Of a DNA stretch of 13,717 nt, positions 1 through 6,594 are shown in pieces. The notes under the pieces are model-generated. The model searched no databases, had not been told where the DNA came from, and saw only the letters and a program-made list of their open reading frames with translations. Every line of letters starts with the position of its first letter. Positions within the stretch are counted from its first letter, which is position 1. Made by a program: the position numbers and the translations under genes. The stretch is from Cryomorphaceae bacterium (GTDB lineage: Bacteria; Bacteroidota; Bacteroidia; Flavobacteriales; Schleiferiaceae), in NCBI GenBank assembly GCA_003455605.1, contig DMQR01000188.1, positions 1 to 13,717 of the forward strand, in the 5' to 3' direction.

Positions 1-479
1 ACATACTCGCCTTCCCACCAAATCCAATGCATTAATACTCCTACTTCACGAAATCCGCGCGATTCAAACAATGTAAGACTCGCATCGTTGATCATGGGCA
101 CGTGTGCGTACAAATTCTCGACATGCAAAGTGTTATAGGCATAATGCTCCATGGTTTCCAAGGCCAATTTCGACCAGCCCTTTCCACGATGTTTTTGTTC
201 AATCATAATGCCCACGCCTGCTCGTTTGGTAAAAGGATCATAATCGAACAAATCGATAGCTCCCACGGGATCGCCGTCTACGTCAAGAATCAAACGCAAT
301 TGTCCGTGTGCTGCTAAATTTTCATGACGCGTTAAGTACTGTCGTAGATTGAACATAGAGTACGGCTCCTTGGTGGCACTGACGTACCAAATCGAGGTAT
401 CATTCTCAATATGCATGAGCCAGTTCAAATCTGACTCTTCTGGAGCGCGCAAAACGCCTAAATCTTTGACAGATATCAT
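1..479 (-). CDS. GNAT-family N-acetyltransferase, RimJ/RimL-like (3' end cut by window edge)
   Basis: An open frame begins with ATG at 479 and runs without a stop to base 1, giving 159 complete codons, so the C-terminus lies outside the window. The protein looks like a GNAT acetyltransferase that moves an acetyl group from acetyl-CoA to an amine. The central strand VGIMIEQ leads into KHRGKGWS (about residues 96-103), the acetyl-CoA pyrophosphate-binding loop of the fold. The later stretch NDASLTLFESRGF (131-143) is the usual C-terminal GNAT signature, and GAIDLFDYD before the loop fits strand 4. The substrate cannot be read from the sequence; RimJ/RimL-like enzymes acetylate protein N-termini, but many relatives act on small molecules. 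Its start lies 5 bases past the dapF stop, so the two are probably cotranscribed and translationally linked. The GNAT assignment is firm; the substrate is unknown. Confidence 0.88.
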   Translation of the reverse strand, partial: MISVKDLGVLRAPEESDLNWLMHIENDTSIWYVSATKEPYSMFNLRQYLTRHENLAAHGQLRLILDVDGDPVGAIDLFDYDPFTKRAGVGIMIEQKHRGKGWSKLALETMEHYAYNTLHVENLYAHVPMINDASLTLFESRGFREVGVLMHWIWWEGEY

Positions 480-484
480 ATGGG

Positions 485-1249
485 CTATAGTCCTATAGTT
501 CCTTTAAACACCTTCACAGCGGGCCCTTTCAATACCACATTGGTAAAGGGCCCCGTACCCTTAAAATCCACCTCCAGGACTCCGCCCTGAGCATAGAGTT
601 TCACGGGCGCGGCGGATACCCATTGCTTCGCCACAGCGACCATCGCCGCACCAACAGCCCCAGTACCGCATGCGAGGGTTTCCCCTTCTACGCCTCGCTC
701 GTAGGTCCGTATAGATAATTCGTCATTGCAGGCTTGGATAAAGTTAATGTTGCATCCTTCGGCGCCATAACGATTACGAAGTTCGCGGGCCACCGAAACA
801 AAATCAGGCCCAGCCATACGGTTTTCAACATGATGTGGAGAACCTGTATTTATGAATAAACCTCCATGGCGCTCTTCAACGGCAGATGCATCTACCATTC
901 CAAGGGCAACCTGATCCCCATAAAAAGTGGCCCAATGGGGTCCATCGATGGCTGTAAAGGTGGCTCTATCGCGGATGAGACCGAGGTCTTGAGCAAACTT
1001 GGAAATGCAACGCCCACCGTTACCACACATAGTACTTTCGTTGCCGTCGGCATTATAATATACCATGTAAAAATCATCCCCTTCACTACGCGGCTTTTCC
1101 AATAGAATCAAACCATCCGCGCCGATGCCATAGTGCCGGTGGCAGAGTTCGGCAATATCCTCAGAAGATAATTGGACCCTGCTCAACCTATTGTCGAAGA
1201 GGATAAAATCATTACCGGCACCGTGGTATTTATAAAAGGTATGATCCAT
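485..1249 (-). CDS. dapF: Diaminopimelate epimerase
   Basis: DapF interconverts LL- and meso-diaminopimelate without a cofactor, supplying meso-DAP for peptidoglycan and for lysine synthesis in the cytoplasm. The 254-residue protein has both halves of the pseudo-symmetric fold and both catalytic cysteines: C75 in MCGNGGRC and C194 in ETLACGTGAVGAA. The N-terminal YHGAGNDFILFDN (8-20) is also diagnostic. The length is slightly below the usual 270-280 residues but nothing essential is missing. The ATG at 1249 follows AAGGATA, a weak ribosome-binding-like sequence. The gene is followed after 5 bases by the GNAT gene and is divergent from the htrA-type gene. The cysteine pair makes this call very secure. 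Confidence 0.97.
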   Translation of the reverse strand: MDHTFYKYHGAGNDFILFDNRLSRVQLSSEDIAELCHRHYGIGADGLILLEKPRSEGDDFYMVYYNADGNESTMCGNGGRCISKFAQDLGLIRDRATFTAIDGPHWATFYGDQVALGMVDASAVEERHGGLFINTGSPHHVENRMAGPDFVSVARELRNRYGAEGCNINFIQACNDELSIRTYERGVEGETLACGTGAVGAAMVAVAKQWVSAAPVKLYAQGGVLEVDFKGTGPFTNVVLKGPAVKVFKGTIGL

Positions 1250-1273
1250 TATCCTTAAGATGTTAAAAGGCGT

Positions 1274-1281
1274 TAAAATTA
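1274..1281 (-). promoter_or_regulatory. Candidate -7 element for dapF
   Basis: On the minus strand this reads TAATTTTA, seven of eight positions of the Bacteroidota -7 consensus TAnnTTTG. Transcription would begin about 18 bases before the dapF ATG. No TTG was found at the expected upstream distance, so this is weak. GTTAAAA occurs at 1262-1268 and again at 1272-1278, a 10-base-spaced direct repeat overlapping this site. Confidence 0.28.
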
Positions 1282-1363
1282 TGTACTTCAGCGGTTAAGC
1301 TACGTTGATTTGATGTATAATTTGAAGATACGATAAGGAACCTTCATCAAAAAATTGCAGGCT

Positions 1364-2818
1364 ATGAAAGTCACAACGAAAACTCTAGGTCTTTTATTTT
1401 TCACTGCCCTTGGGGGTGCAGCTATCGCGTTAGGCGGTGCACATCTGATGGGCTACTCCGGTAAAACAGTCATCATCCAAAAACGCGAAACCCCTCCGGC
1501 CCAGCGCACCAACCTCAGTGTAGCCGCAGCAGCCATGCCCTCGGATTTTGTGGGCGCAGCAGAGCGAACTGTGGAAGCCGTAGTGCACGTCAAAACCACG
1601 GCAGAGCTCGTGCAGAATTACTACAACCCCTTCAATGATCTATTTTTCGGGCGTCCCTCAACCCCACAGCGCTATGAAGTGCAGGGCAGCGGATCGGGCG
1701 TGATTCTATCGGAGGACGGATATATTGTCACAAATAACCACGTAATCGATGGGGCGAAGGATATCACCATCACGATGGCCAATAACGATGAATACAAGGC
1801 GATACTGGTGGGCATGGATCCCACGACAGATATTGCGCTATTGAAGATTGAGGCAAGGGAATTGGACTATATACAAGTGGCCAATTCCGATAATGTCCGC
1901 CTCGGCCAATGGGTCTTGGCGGTAGGCAATCCGTTCAACCTCACTAGCACTGTGACCGCAGGCATCATAAGTGCCAAAGGCCGCGACATCAACATCATTG
2001 ACGAGAAGAGCGCCATTGAGAGTTTCTTACAAACAGATGCCGCGGTAAACCCCGGTAACTCGGGCGGAGCATTGGTGAACACTGCAGGGGAATTGGTCGG
2101 GATCAATACCGCCATCTCTTCGCGCAGCGGTTCATTCGAGGGCTATAGCTTCGCTGTGCCTTCCAACCTCATGCTCAAGGTGGTCAAGGATCTGAAAGAT
2201 TTTGGACGAGTACAGCGTGCGTTCATCGGCATCAACTACAATGAAGTAACTCCTGCCCTCGCCGCGGAACTCGACCTGAATGTGAATTCCGGGGTATATA
2301 TCGCGAACGTCATTGCGGGAGGGTCTGCAGACGATGCCGGCCTCAAGCTAGGCGATGTGATTATCAATATTGCGAATAAGGAAGTGCGCAGTGGAGCCGA
2401 TTTAACCCAAGCCCTAGGCCAACACCGTCCGGGTGAACAACTCGATATTGTGGTGAACCGTAACGGTCAGAATAAGAAGTTTGAGTTACTGCTAAAGAAC
2501 AAATTGGGTACTACAGAAATGCTGACCAAGGAAGAAGAGCTCTTGAGAAGCTTTGGTGCGAAACTGGAAAACGTCAGCGCCAACGACAAACGCAGGTTAG
2601 GCATTCGCAATGGCATCCGCGTTTCTGAAATCTTAGGCGGTCGCTTCGAAAAGACAGGGATCCCGAAAGGATTCATCATCATCAAGCTCAACAACATATT
2701 TATTTACGATGTAGAGAAATTTGAAAACCTCGCACGCCAATTCAATCCTGGGGATGGCGTCCTAATCCAAGGATTTGAGCCGAATGGTAAGGCGAATTAC
2801 TATGCATTTGAGTGGTAG
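1364..2818 (+). CDS. HtrA/DegP/DegQ-type periplasmic serine protease with two PDZ-like domains
   Basis: This is a trypsin-fold envelope protease and chaperone that degrades or refolds damaged periplasmic proteins. Numbered from the ATG at 1364 (484 residues), it has a hydrophobic N-terminal segment at about 7-30 (signal peptide or anchor), then the protease domain with the full triad: H126 in IVTNNHVI, D156 in TTDIALLKI and S233 in NPGNSGGALVN. A clear PDZ domain covers about 285-380 (VYIANVIAGGSADDAGLKLGDVI and following). A divergent second PDZ-like domain covers about 395-484 and ends at the C-terminus. An in-frame TTG at 1355 would add three residues; the ATG is preferred because it sits directly before a positively charged signal-like sequence. 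The gene stands alone, divergent from dapF and followed by its own terminator. HtrA-type is certain; DegP versus DegQ/DegS-like is not resolved. Confidence 0.95.
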   Translation: MKVTTKTLGLLFFTALGGAAIALGGAHLMGYSGKTVIIQKRETPPAQRTNLSVAAAAMPSDFVGAAERTVEAVVHVKTTAELVQNYYNPFNDLFFGRPSTPQRYEVQGSGSGVILSEDGYIVTNNHVIDGAKDITITMANNDEYKAILVGMDPTTDIALLKIEARELDYIQVANSDNVRLGQWVLAVGNPFNLTSTVTAGIISAKGRDINIIDEKSAIESFLQTDAAVNPGNSGGALVNTAGELVGINTAISSRSGSFEGYSFAVPSNLMLKVVKDLKDFGRVQRAFIGINYNEVTPALAAELDLNVNSGVYIANVIAGGSADDAGLKLGDVIINIANKEVRSGADLTQALGQHRPGEQLDIVVNRNGQNKKFELLLKNKLGTTEMLTKEEELLRSFGAKLENVSANDKRRLGIRNGIRVSEILGGRFEKTGIPKGFIIIKLNNIFIYDVEKFENLARQFNPGDGVLIQGFEPNGKANYYAFEW

Positions 2819-2846
2819 CACTCGAGCGAGATTTTAATTTTGATAT

Positions 2847-2876
2847 TAGCGGGCCCGTGGGCCGCTAGTATTTTTT
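2847..2876 (+). terminator. Intrinsic terminator after the htrA-type gene
   Basis: A GC-rich hairpin pairs TAGCGG (2847-2852) with CCGCTA (2862-2867). It continues, past a bulged G, as CC/GG around a short CGTG loop, and is followed within a few bases by T6 (2871-2876). It lies 28 bases after the protease stop codon. Confidence 0.75.
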
Positions 2877-2896
2877 CGTCGTCCGGCGATCGCTAA

Positions 2897-2911
2897 GTGT
2901 AAAAATTACAC
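2897..2911. repeat. Perfect short inverted repeat, possible operator
   Basis: GTGTAA-AAA-TTACAC is a perfect 6-bp inverted repeat with a 3-base centre. It lies beyond the htrA terminator, in the spacer leading to GAPDH. It has no T-tract, so it does not look like a terminator. A dimeric regulator site is possible but unproven. Confidence 0.4.
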
Positions 2912-2989
2912 ACCCAAAAAGAGTATAACCAACTGTTTTACAGTATTTTAAAAGTTACTTTTTAGATAGGCGTTGGTGGAATTGGTCCC

Positions 2990-2997
2990 TAACTTTA
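2990..2997 (+). promoter_or_regulatory. Candidate -7 element for the GAPDH gene
   Basis: TAACTTTA matches seven of eight positions of TAnnTTTG and would put the transcript start about 24 bases before the GAPDH ATG. The nearest upstream TTG (2973-2975) is only 14 bases away, shorter than normal. GTTGGTG (2972-2978) and CACCAAC (3009-3015) form an inverted repeat that flanks the element. Confidence 0.3.
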
Positions 2998-3027
2998 CAT
3001 GTAAGAATCACCAACTTTTCACCTATT

Positions 3028-4461
3028 ATGATTGCCCAAAATGAGTACTCTCAAAAAGTCGGGCTTCGTATCGAAAACGAGCGACTCGCAGTGGATATCA
3101 GTGCTTGTGTACACGAATTATTTTACAATCGCGGTGTGGAGATCGTCCTGTTTCGCAACCAGTTGCGCGACAAAAGCTCTAGCCAGATCCTAGAACTTCA
3201 CCAATATGCCAATGATTTTGTGGGCAAGTCCATTCCAGTGGACCGTACCCTCGAAATGCTCAAAGCATTGAAGCGCACGGGGATTGAGCATGCCAAAATA
3301 GATATTGGTAAACTCACCCACCAGTGGACGCAGACAGAGGATACCTCAGAAGCCTTCATCATCAAAACCCTCGGCCACTTGTTCCGAAATCCCAGCCTTG
3401 AACCACGCGATGTGGTGTTATTTGGCTTTGGCCGTATTGGTCGACTGTTAGCACGTGAACTCATTGTTCAAGAAGGCAGCGGAAACCAGTTGCGCCTTCG
3501 TGCCGTTGCAGTGCGCAATATTGATGCTGCCAGCTTACAAAAACGTGCCTCACTGTGGAAAATTGATTCCGTACACGGGGATTTCCCTGGAACCGTGCTT
3601 GTGGATGAGGAGCGCATGGCCCTTGTTATTAACGGGCGCCCTATCTACTTCATCCCTACCCCGAACCCCGCGGAGGCAGATTACGAAGCCTATGGAATCA
3701 AGGACGCCCTGCTGATTGATAACTCTGGGGCCTTTCGAAATTATGCAGCCTTGGGTAAGCACTTGGCAGCAAAAGGAATCGACAAGGTCTTGTTGACCGC
3801 TCCAGGGAAAGGAATTCCAAATGTGGTGCACGGCGTAAATCAAATGGACGTGAACAAAAAAGATCGCATCATTTCTGCGGCCAGTTGTACTACAAATGCC
3901 ATCTCGCCTGTGCTCCAGGTGATGAACGACCACTTTGGCATCACCAAGGGACATTTAGAAACGATCCATGCCTACACCAACGATCAGAACTTAGTCGATA
4001 ATATGCACATGAAATACCGTCGCGGTCGTGCGGCTGCCATGAACATGGTCATCACCGAAACGGGAGCCGGTCAGGCCGTAGACAAGTGTATTCCAGGCTT
4101 GGGCGCTAAACTGACCTCATCGGCTATTCGTGTACCTGTTCCAAACGGCTCCTTGGCCATTTTGAATTTACAATTGGAAAAGCAAACGAACTTGGAGGAA
4201 CTCTTGAGCACCTTCAAGCAGGCAGCTTTGGAAGGGCCACTGGTGGAGCAGATCCACTACAATACCTCCAATGAACTCGTATCGAGCGATATCGTAGGAA
4301 ATGCAGCACCGAGTATCTTCGATGTACACGCCACCCAGGTAACACCAGATGGCATGACCGCCATCTTATATATCTGGTACGACAATGAATATGGATACAG
4401 TCGCCAAGTCTTGCGACTCGCCAAACACTTCACGGGTGTACGGCGCCCGGCGTACTATTAA
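3028..4461 (+). CDS. Glyceraldehyde-3-phosphate dehydrogenase, long form with N-terminal extension
   Basis: This enzyme interconverts glyceraldehyde-3-phosphate and 1,3-bisphosphoglycerate using a nicotinamide cofactor, in the cytoplasm. At 477 residues it is about 140 longer than classical GAPDH (around 335). Residues 1-125 are a mostly helical extension unlike the catalytic domain. The Rossmann motif GFGRIGR lies at 133-139, the catalytic cysteine is C287 in SAASCTTNAISP, and the base is H314 in IHAYT. The Cys-His spacing of 27 equals that of classical enzymes. The C-terminal WYDNEYGYSRQV signature is present. The Asn-Asp pair that normally reads the adenosine ribose is replaced by R163-N164, so the cofactor may not be strictly NAD. 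It is a single-gene unit with its own terminator. Family assignment is certain; direction of flux and cofactor are not known. Confidence 0.95.
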   Translation: MIAQNEYSQKVGLRIENERLAVDISACVHELFYNRGVEIVLFRNQLRDKSSSQILELHQYANDFVGKSIPVDRTLEMLKALKRTGIEHAKIDIGKLTHQWTQTEDTSEAFIIKTLGHLFRNPSLEPRDVVLFGFGRIGRLLARELIVQEGSGNQLRLRAVAVRNIDAASLQKRASLWKIDSVHGDFPGTVLVDEERMALVINGRPIYFIPTPNPAEADYEAYGIKDALLIDNSGAFRNYAALGKHLAAKGIDKVLLTAPGKGIPNVVHGVNQMDVNKKDRIISAASCTTNAISPVLQVMNDHFGITKGHLETIHAYTNDQNLVDNMHMKYRRGRAAAMNMVITETGAGQAVDKCIPGLGAKLTSSAIRVPVPNGSLAILNLQLEKQTNLEELLSTFKQAALEGPLVEQIHYNTSNELVSSDIVGNAAPSIFDVHATQVTPDGMTAILYIWYDNEYGYSRQVLRLAKHFTGVRRPAYY

Positions 4462-4490
4462 AAAATCCCGGGCTCATGCCCCGATTTTTT
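4460..4490. terminator. Bidirectional terminator between GAPDH and the Lrp/AsnC gene
   Basis: A hairpin pairs AAAAAATC (4460-4467) with GATTTTTT (4483-4490) and GGGC (4470-4473) with GCCC (4478-4481), with a small internal mismatch and a TCAT loop. The A and T flanks give a U-tract in both directions. It begins at the GAPDH stop codon and ends at the stop of the convergent regulator gene. Confidence 0.82.
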
Positions 4491-4958
4491 CTATTCGTTA
4501 ATGATGAGTTGCAGTAAACCAGCGTTAGAGTTGATGCTTTCTTCCAGACTGATCATACTCTCGGTGTTCTCTACACCTTCAATATCGTTAATGCGGAAGA
4601 TTACTTCTTTAGCGTGAGAGGCATCGCGGCAACGAATCTTACAGAAGATCCCGTATTTACCAGTAGCTAAGTGTGCTACAGTGACTTCAGGAACTTCGCG
4701 CAAGAGCTCGATGATATCAGGTGAGGACAATGAACGCTTAGTATATAGACCTACGTAGGCAATAAATCCAAAGCCAAGTTTTTCGTAATTCACACTAATA
4801 GAGGTACTCTTGATGACCCCTACAGATTCCATCTTCTTCACACGTACGTGAATAGTTCCTGGGCTAACCAATAAGTCTTTCGCAATTTCGGTGAATGGCT
4901 TTCTAGCGTCCTTGACCAAGTACTCAAGAATTTGCTTGTCGAGTTTATCGATTTTCAT
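4491..4958 (-). CDS. Lrp/AsnC-family transcriptional regulator
   Basis: This is a 155-residue feast/famine-type regulator. Residues 1-60 form the winged helix-turn-helix: LDKQILEYLVKDARKPFTEIAKDL, followed by the recognition region SPGTIHVRVKKMESVGVIKS. Residues from about 68 to 150 are the RAM ligand-binding and oligomerisation domain, including VPEVTVAHLATGKYGIFCKI, whose Gly-Lys-Tyr turn is typical of amino-acid-sensing members. Such proteins form dimers to octamers and bind DNA in response to amino acids; the effector here is unknown. The gene is alone on its strand, converges on GAPDH, and is divergent from the 78-residue gene across an AT-rich spacer with repeated sites. Autoregulation is common in this family and would fit those sites. 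Confidence 0.94.
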   Translation of the reverse strand: MKIDKLDKQILEYLVKDARKPFTEIAKDLLVSPGTIHVRVKKMESVGVIKSTSISVNYEKLGFGFIAYVGLYTKRSLSSPDIIELLREVPEVTVAHLATGKYGIFCKIRCRDASHAKEVIFRINDIEGVENTESMISLEESINSNAGLLQLIINE

Positions 4959-4970
4959 AAGTGTGAGTTA

Positions 4971-4984
4971 ACTTTTGCAAAAGT
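4971..4984. promoter_or_regulatory. Perfect 14-bp palindrome at the Lrp/AsnC promoter, candidate operator
   Basis: ACTTTTGCAAAAGT is a perfect palindrome. It overlaps the proposed -7 element and lies 13 bases upstream of the regulator's ATG, an effective position for repression. Its core TTTTGCAA recurs at 4997-5004, exactly 24 bases away, and a two-base-longer inverted form, TTGCACAAAA, occurs at 5030-5039. Confidence 0.5.
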
Positions 4985-5004
4985 AAGGAATAAGCATTTT
5001 GCAA
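4978..5004 (-). promoter_or_regulatory. Candidate promoter of the Lrp/AsnC gene
   Basis: On the minus strand TTG (5004-5002) is followed after 16 bases by TACTTTTG (4985-4978), an exact match to the TAnnTTTG -7 consensus. The predicted start near 4971 gives a leader of about 13 bases. Both elements fall inside the TTTTGCAA repeats, so a repressor bound there would block this promoter. Confidence 0.5.
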
Positions 5005-5029
5005 TATTCACAATTTAAATCGATAATTA

Positions 5030-5060
5030 TTGCACAAAATAAGCTGTATTTTTATATTTC
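5030..5060 (+). promoter_or_regulatory. Candidate promoter of the 78-residue gene
   Basis: TTG (5030-5032), 20 bases, then TATATTTC (5053-5060) matches the TTG / TAnnTTTG pattern at seven of eight -7 positions with normal spacing. The leader would be about 75 bases. The TTG lies inside the third TTGCA-type repeat of this spacer. Confidence 0.38.
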
Positions 5061-5141
5061 ATTCAAAAAAAGACATCGTATTATTATCTTATATATAACA
5101 ATTAAGGGCAATCCTTACATAGAAATCAAAACAGCATATTT

Positions 5142-5378
5142 ATGACTGATGCACATAATACATTAACCGCCAACGCACCTTTGTACACTATCAACAATCC
5201 TGAAAGCGTCATCGAGGTATACTTGGATTTAGATAACGATGTAGTTCGTGAGTTAAAGTGTTTGAACTACAATAGATGTAAGGAATATTCTTACCCTATT
5301 AATGAGTATTTAGAACGATACAGCCACCACCCTGCGGGCGAAGCCATCAAAGCAGAGTTGGAAGCTGTTCACGCTTAA
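5142..5378 (+). CDS. Small protein of unknown function (78 residues)
   Basis: I do not recognise this protein. The ATG at 5142 opens a 78-codon frame with a plausible promoter upstream and a strong terminator downstream, which is why I call it real. It is soluble-looking and mildly acidic, with no signal peptide or membrane segment. The centre has a short strand-like stretch (VIEVYLDLDNDVVRELKCL, about 23-41) followed by C46. C40 and C46 form a CX5C pair, and H62-H63 lie near the end. The C-terminal third is helix-prone. The leader is A-rich with no Shine-Dalgarno sequence, which is normal in this phylum. It is divergent from the Lrp/AsnC gene and shares its spacer and repeats, so it may be a target of that regulator. 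Function is unknown. Confidence 0.72.
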   Translation: MTDAHNTLTANAPLYTINNPESVIEVYLDLDNDVVRELKCLNYNRCKEYSYPINEYLERYSHHPAGEAIKAELEAVHA

Positions 5379-5416
5379 ACAATCTTTCCGTTCACTCTAT
5401 TTGTATTTGGATTAAG

Positions 5417-5448
5417 GTAGCGCTAGGGAAAGCAGCACTACTTTTTTT
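5417..5448 (+). terminator. Intrinsic terminator after the 78-residue gene
   Basis: GTAGCGCT (5417-5424) pairs with AGCACTAC (5434-5441) with one C/A mismatch, around a 9-base loop, and is followed directly by T7 (5442-5448). It lies about 40 bases after the stop codon. Confidence 0.7.
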
Positions 5449-5452
5449 ACCA

Positions 5453-5479
5453 AATAAAACGCCTCGAAGGGCGTTTATT
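5453..5479. terminator. Hairpin terminator at the 3' end of gcvT, probably bidirectional
   Basis: AAACGCC (5457-5463) pairs with GGCGTTT (5470-5476) around a TCGAAG loop, extended by A/T pairs on both sides. It overlaps the gcvT stop codon. On the minus strand the stem runs into a U-rich tail; on the plus strand it backs up the terminator of the 78-residue gene. Confidence 0.65.
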
Positions 5480-6572
5480 ATCTCTTCACGAACGGCAATT
5501 TCACTACTTGTGCTTTAATGTGTTTCTCGCGAATCACTACCGCGAACAAACTACCTTCTGCAGCCAGTGCCACAGGTACATAACCCATCCCGATATTTTT
5601 ACCGGTGGTAGGACTATTGGTTCCTGAAGTCACACGTCCGATAATATTACCCTTTAAATCGGCAATCTCATAGCCGTGTCTTGGGATACCTCGGTCGATC
5701 ATTTCAAAACCAACGAGTTTTTTGTTCACCCCTACTTCTTTCTGTGCCGCGAACTTTTCACAGGAAACGAAGTCCTTGTTGAACTTTGTAATCCAGCCTA
5801 ATCCAGCTTCTAGAGGGCTTGTTGTATCATCAATATCATTGCCGTACAAACACATCCCCATTTCTAGGCGCAGCGTATCACGGGCACCCAAACCTGCAGG
5901 CAATAGACCGTGGGGTTCGCCAGCAGCAAAGACTGCGTCCCAGAGTTTTTTGGCATCTTGATTGAATACATACAATTCAAAACCACCCGCACCCGTATAC
6001 CCAGTTGCCGAGATAATAATATCTGTAATACCGGCCATTTCACCGATTACAAAATGGTAATAATTGATCTTCGCCAAATCTACTCCAGTTAGGGTCTGTA
6101 GGATTTCTGTAGCCTTGGGGCCTTGAACGGCTAATAACGAGTACGCTTCACTATCGTTTCGTAAGGTCACATCCATACCTTCCGTGTATTGCATCAAATG
6201 GTTCCAGTCCTTCTCTATGTTCGATGCGTTCACCACCAGTAAGAAATGCTCATTACTGAAGCAATACACCAATAAATCATCCACAATACCGCCATCTTCG
6301 TTTGGCATGCAGCTGTATTGAATCTTTGCTGGCAAAAGCTTACTCACGTCGTTAGAGGTCACCTTTTGTAAAAATGGTAAGGCATCCGGTCCCTCCACAA
6401 AGAATTCGCCCATATGGCTGACATCAAACATTCCCGCCGCTTCACGTACTGCATTGTGTTCTTTCTTTAGTCCGTTGTACTGCACGGGCATGTTGTAGCC
6501 TGCGAATGGGACCATTTTTGCGCCCATTTCAATGTGGGTGGCTTCTAGTGCTGTTGATTTTAAATTTGACAT
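5478..6572 (-). CDS. gcvT: Glycine cleavage system T protein (aminomethyltransferase)
   Basis: GcvT takes the aminomethyl group from lipoyl-H protein and transfers it to tetrahydrofolate, releasing ammonia and 5,10-methylene-THF. The 364-residue length matches the family. Visible signatures are the N-terminal MVPFAGYNMPVQY (20-32), MFDVSHMGEFFVEG (48-61), and GGIVDDLLVY (94-103) with the conserved acidic residues at the folate site. The middle has SATGYTGAGGFELY, and LGARDTLRLEMGMCLYGNDI precedes the C-terminal barrel, which ends in a GRVTSGTNSPT stretch. It follows miaE by 22 bases and is probably cotranscribed with it. No gcvH or gcvP is in the window, so the other subunits are encoded elsewhere. 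Confidence 0.97.
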   Translation of the reverse strand: MSNLKSTALEATHIEMGAKMVPFAGYNMPVQYNGLKKEHNAVREAAGMFDVSHMGEFFVEGPDALPFLQKVTSNDVSKLLPAKIQYSCMPNEDGGIVDDLLVYCFSNEHFLLVVNASNIEKDWNHLMQYTEGMDVTLRNDSEAYSLLAVQGPKATEILQTLTGVDLAKINYYHFVIGEMAGITDIIISATGYTGAGGFELYVFNQDAKKLWDAVFAAGEPHGLLPAGLGARDTLRLEMGMCLYGNDIDDTTSPLEAGLGWITKFNKDFVSCEKFAAQKEVGVNKKLVGFEMIDRGIPRHGYEIADLKGNIIGRVTSGTNSPTTGKNIGMGYVPVALAAEGSLFAVVIREKHIKAQVVKLPFVKR

Positions 6573-6594
6573 CTTCTGTGTATTAGTGGTTCTT

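Noticed and set aside
1316..1324. TATAATTTG as the -7 element of the htrA-type gene
   Set aside because: The spacing between TA and TTTG is one base too long for TAnnTTTG, and there is no suitably placed upstream TTG. A promoter must exist between 1250 and 1363, but I cannot place it.
1355..1363. TTG at 1355 as the start of the htrA-type protease
   Set aside because: The ATG at 1364 gives a normal signal-like N-terminus, and nothing supports initiation at the TTG.
3550..3954. A 134-codon minus-strand frame inside GAPDH
   Set aside because: It is antisense to the GAPDH catalytic domain, whose frame is beyond doubt; the product looks like random translation.
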